From contig JABAYZ010000223.1 in the NCBI GenBank assembly GCA_018608735.1, positions 1-5,169 of the forward strand: 5,169 nt of DNA. Direction: 5' to 3'. The notes beneath the pieces are model-generated. The model was given only the letters and a program-made list of their open reading frames with translations, made no database searches and was not told where the DNA came from. Position 1 is the stretch's first letter; each line of letters starts with the position of its first letter. Source of the stretch: Flavobacteriaceae bacterium (GTDB taxonomy: Bacteria > Bacteroidota > Bacteroidia > Flavobacteriales > Flavobacteriaceae). Both the position numbers and the translations under genes were made by a program. Shown here piece after piece: positions 4,939 to 5,169 of the stretch.

Positions 4939-5169
4939 TTCACCAACTTCGGTAGCCAATGCCTCATATCTCTTCGCGGTTTTAGTTAGCAAAGTATGGT
5001 TATTATTCGTAATTAAGACTTCGTGTTGTTCAATGAGCCTGTTCATTAATTTAACCAGTGCACCAGTACTGCTTTCAATTTTCCGTGCTTTGTTACTGCT
5101 ATAATAACTTCTACTTTGTCCTAACCATTCTATTGAGAAATCGTCGGAACTTAGTGGGGAGATGGTGTT
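4813..5169 (-). CDS. C-terminal 118 residues of an unrecognised protein, 5' end beyond the right edge
   Basis: The frame is open from the right edge to the TAA at 4813. The internal ATG at 5046 is unlikely to be the start, because the 41 codons before it read as good protein and continue off the window. They include FSIEWLGQSRSYYSSNKAR (residues 11-29 of the visible part), then ESSTGALVKLMNRLI. The spacing of hydrophobic and small residues looks like a helix-turn-helix or similar small helical domain, and the S-Y-Y-S-x-x-K-A-R pattern recalls short hypothetical proteins on phages and plasmids. The rest is helical and ends in the unusual NPDHPPIIIC. A diverged copy of the last 41 residues lies at 973-1098. 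Function unknown. Confidence 0.6.
   Translation of the reverse strand, partial: NTISPLSSDDFSIEWLGQSRSYYSSNKARKIESSTGALVKLMNRLIEQHEVLITNNNHTLLTKTAKRYEALATEVGEEIANRSLKSNIANYAVKKILHRIIAEINSQSNPDHPPIIIC

Noticed and set aside
843..5169. Integron gene-cassette array
   Set aside because: Several hypothetical genes on one strand suggested it, but I find no attC-like pairs of GTTRRRY and RYYYAAC ends and no integrase.
1..5169. CRISPR array, tRNA or insertion-sequence ends
   Set aside because: No regularly spaced short repeats, no cloverleaf-like sequence and no transposase reading frame are visible.

Overview
The window is AT-rich bacterial DNA (about 40 % GC by eye, not computed). Almost everything recognisable is coded on the minus strand. 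It is accessory DNA: a restriction-modification (RM) pair, a modified-base-reader-like gene, orphan hypothetical genes and gene remnants. No core gene fixes the host. The general look would suit a gammaproteobacterium, but that is only an impression.

Layout, left to right. At 1-60 is the start of a gene leaving the left edge, fed by an unrecognised 256-residue protein gene (72-842). A minus-strand terminator (918-943) separates these from a 5'-truncated gene remnant (973-1188). Next comes the RM module: a NotI-family restriction endonuclease (1288-2211) downstream of a C5-cytosine DNA methyltransferase (2252-3151), 40 bases apart in one apparent operon. About 465 bases without a confident gene follow, holding the probable RM promoter and perhaps a small leader ORF. 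An EVE/PUA-like domain protein (3617-4111) comes next. At 4372-4749 is the 3' part of an unrecognised gene, the only convincing plus-strand coding. A gene running off the right edge (4813-5169) has a C-terminal end that is a diverged copy of the remnant at 973-1188.

How it works together. The methyltransferase should make 5-methylcytosine in the site cut by the NotI-like enzyme. The EVE-like protein may read modified bases. The two related gene ends lie in the same orientation 3,840 bases apart and bracket the RM and EVE genes, which suggests an acquired defence islet.

The most unusual signal is in the methyltransferase gene. Its motifs I-VIII and X are in one frame, but motif IX lies in the +1 frame, inside a 183-codon open frame that also carries other phage-methylase-like segments. 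A GGGTTTT heptamer, phased as a canonical -1 slippery site, sits inside motif IX and would join motif IX to motif X. Split frames, a decayed gene, or recoding could each explain this.
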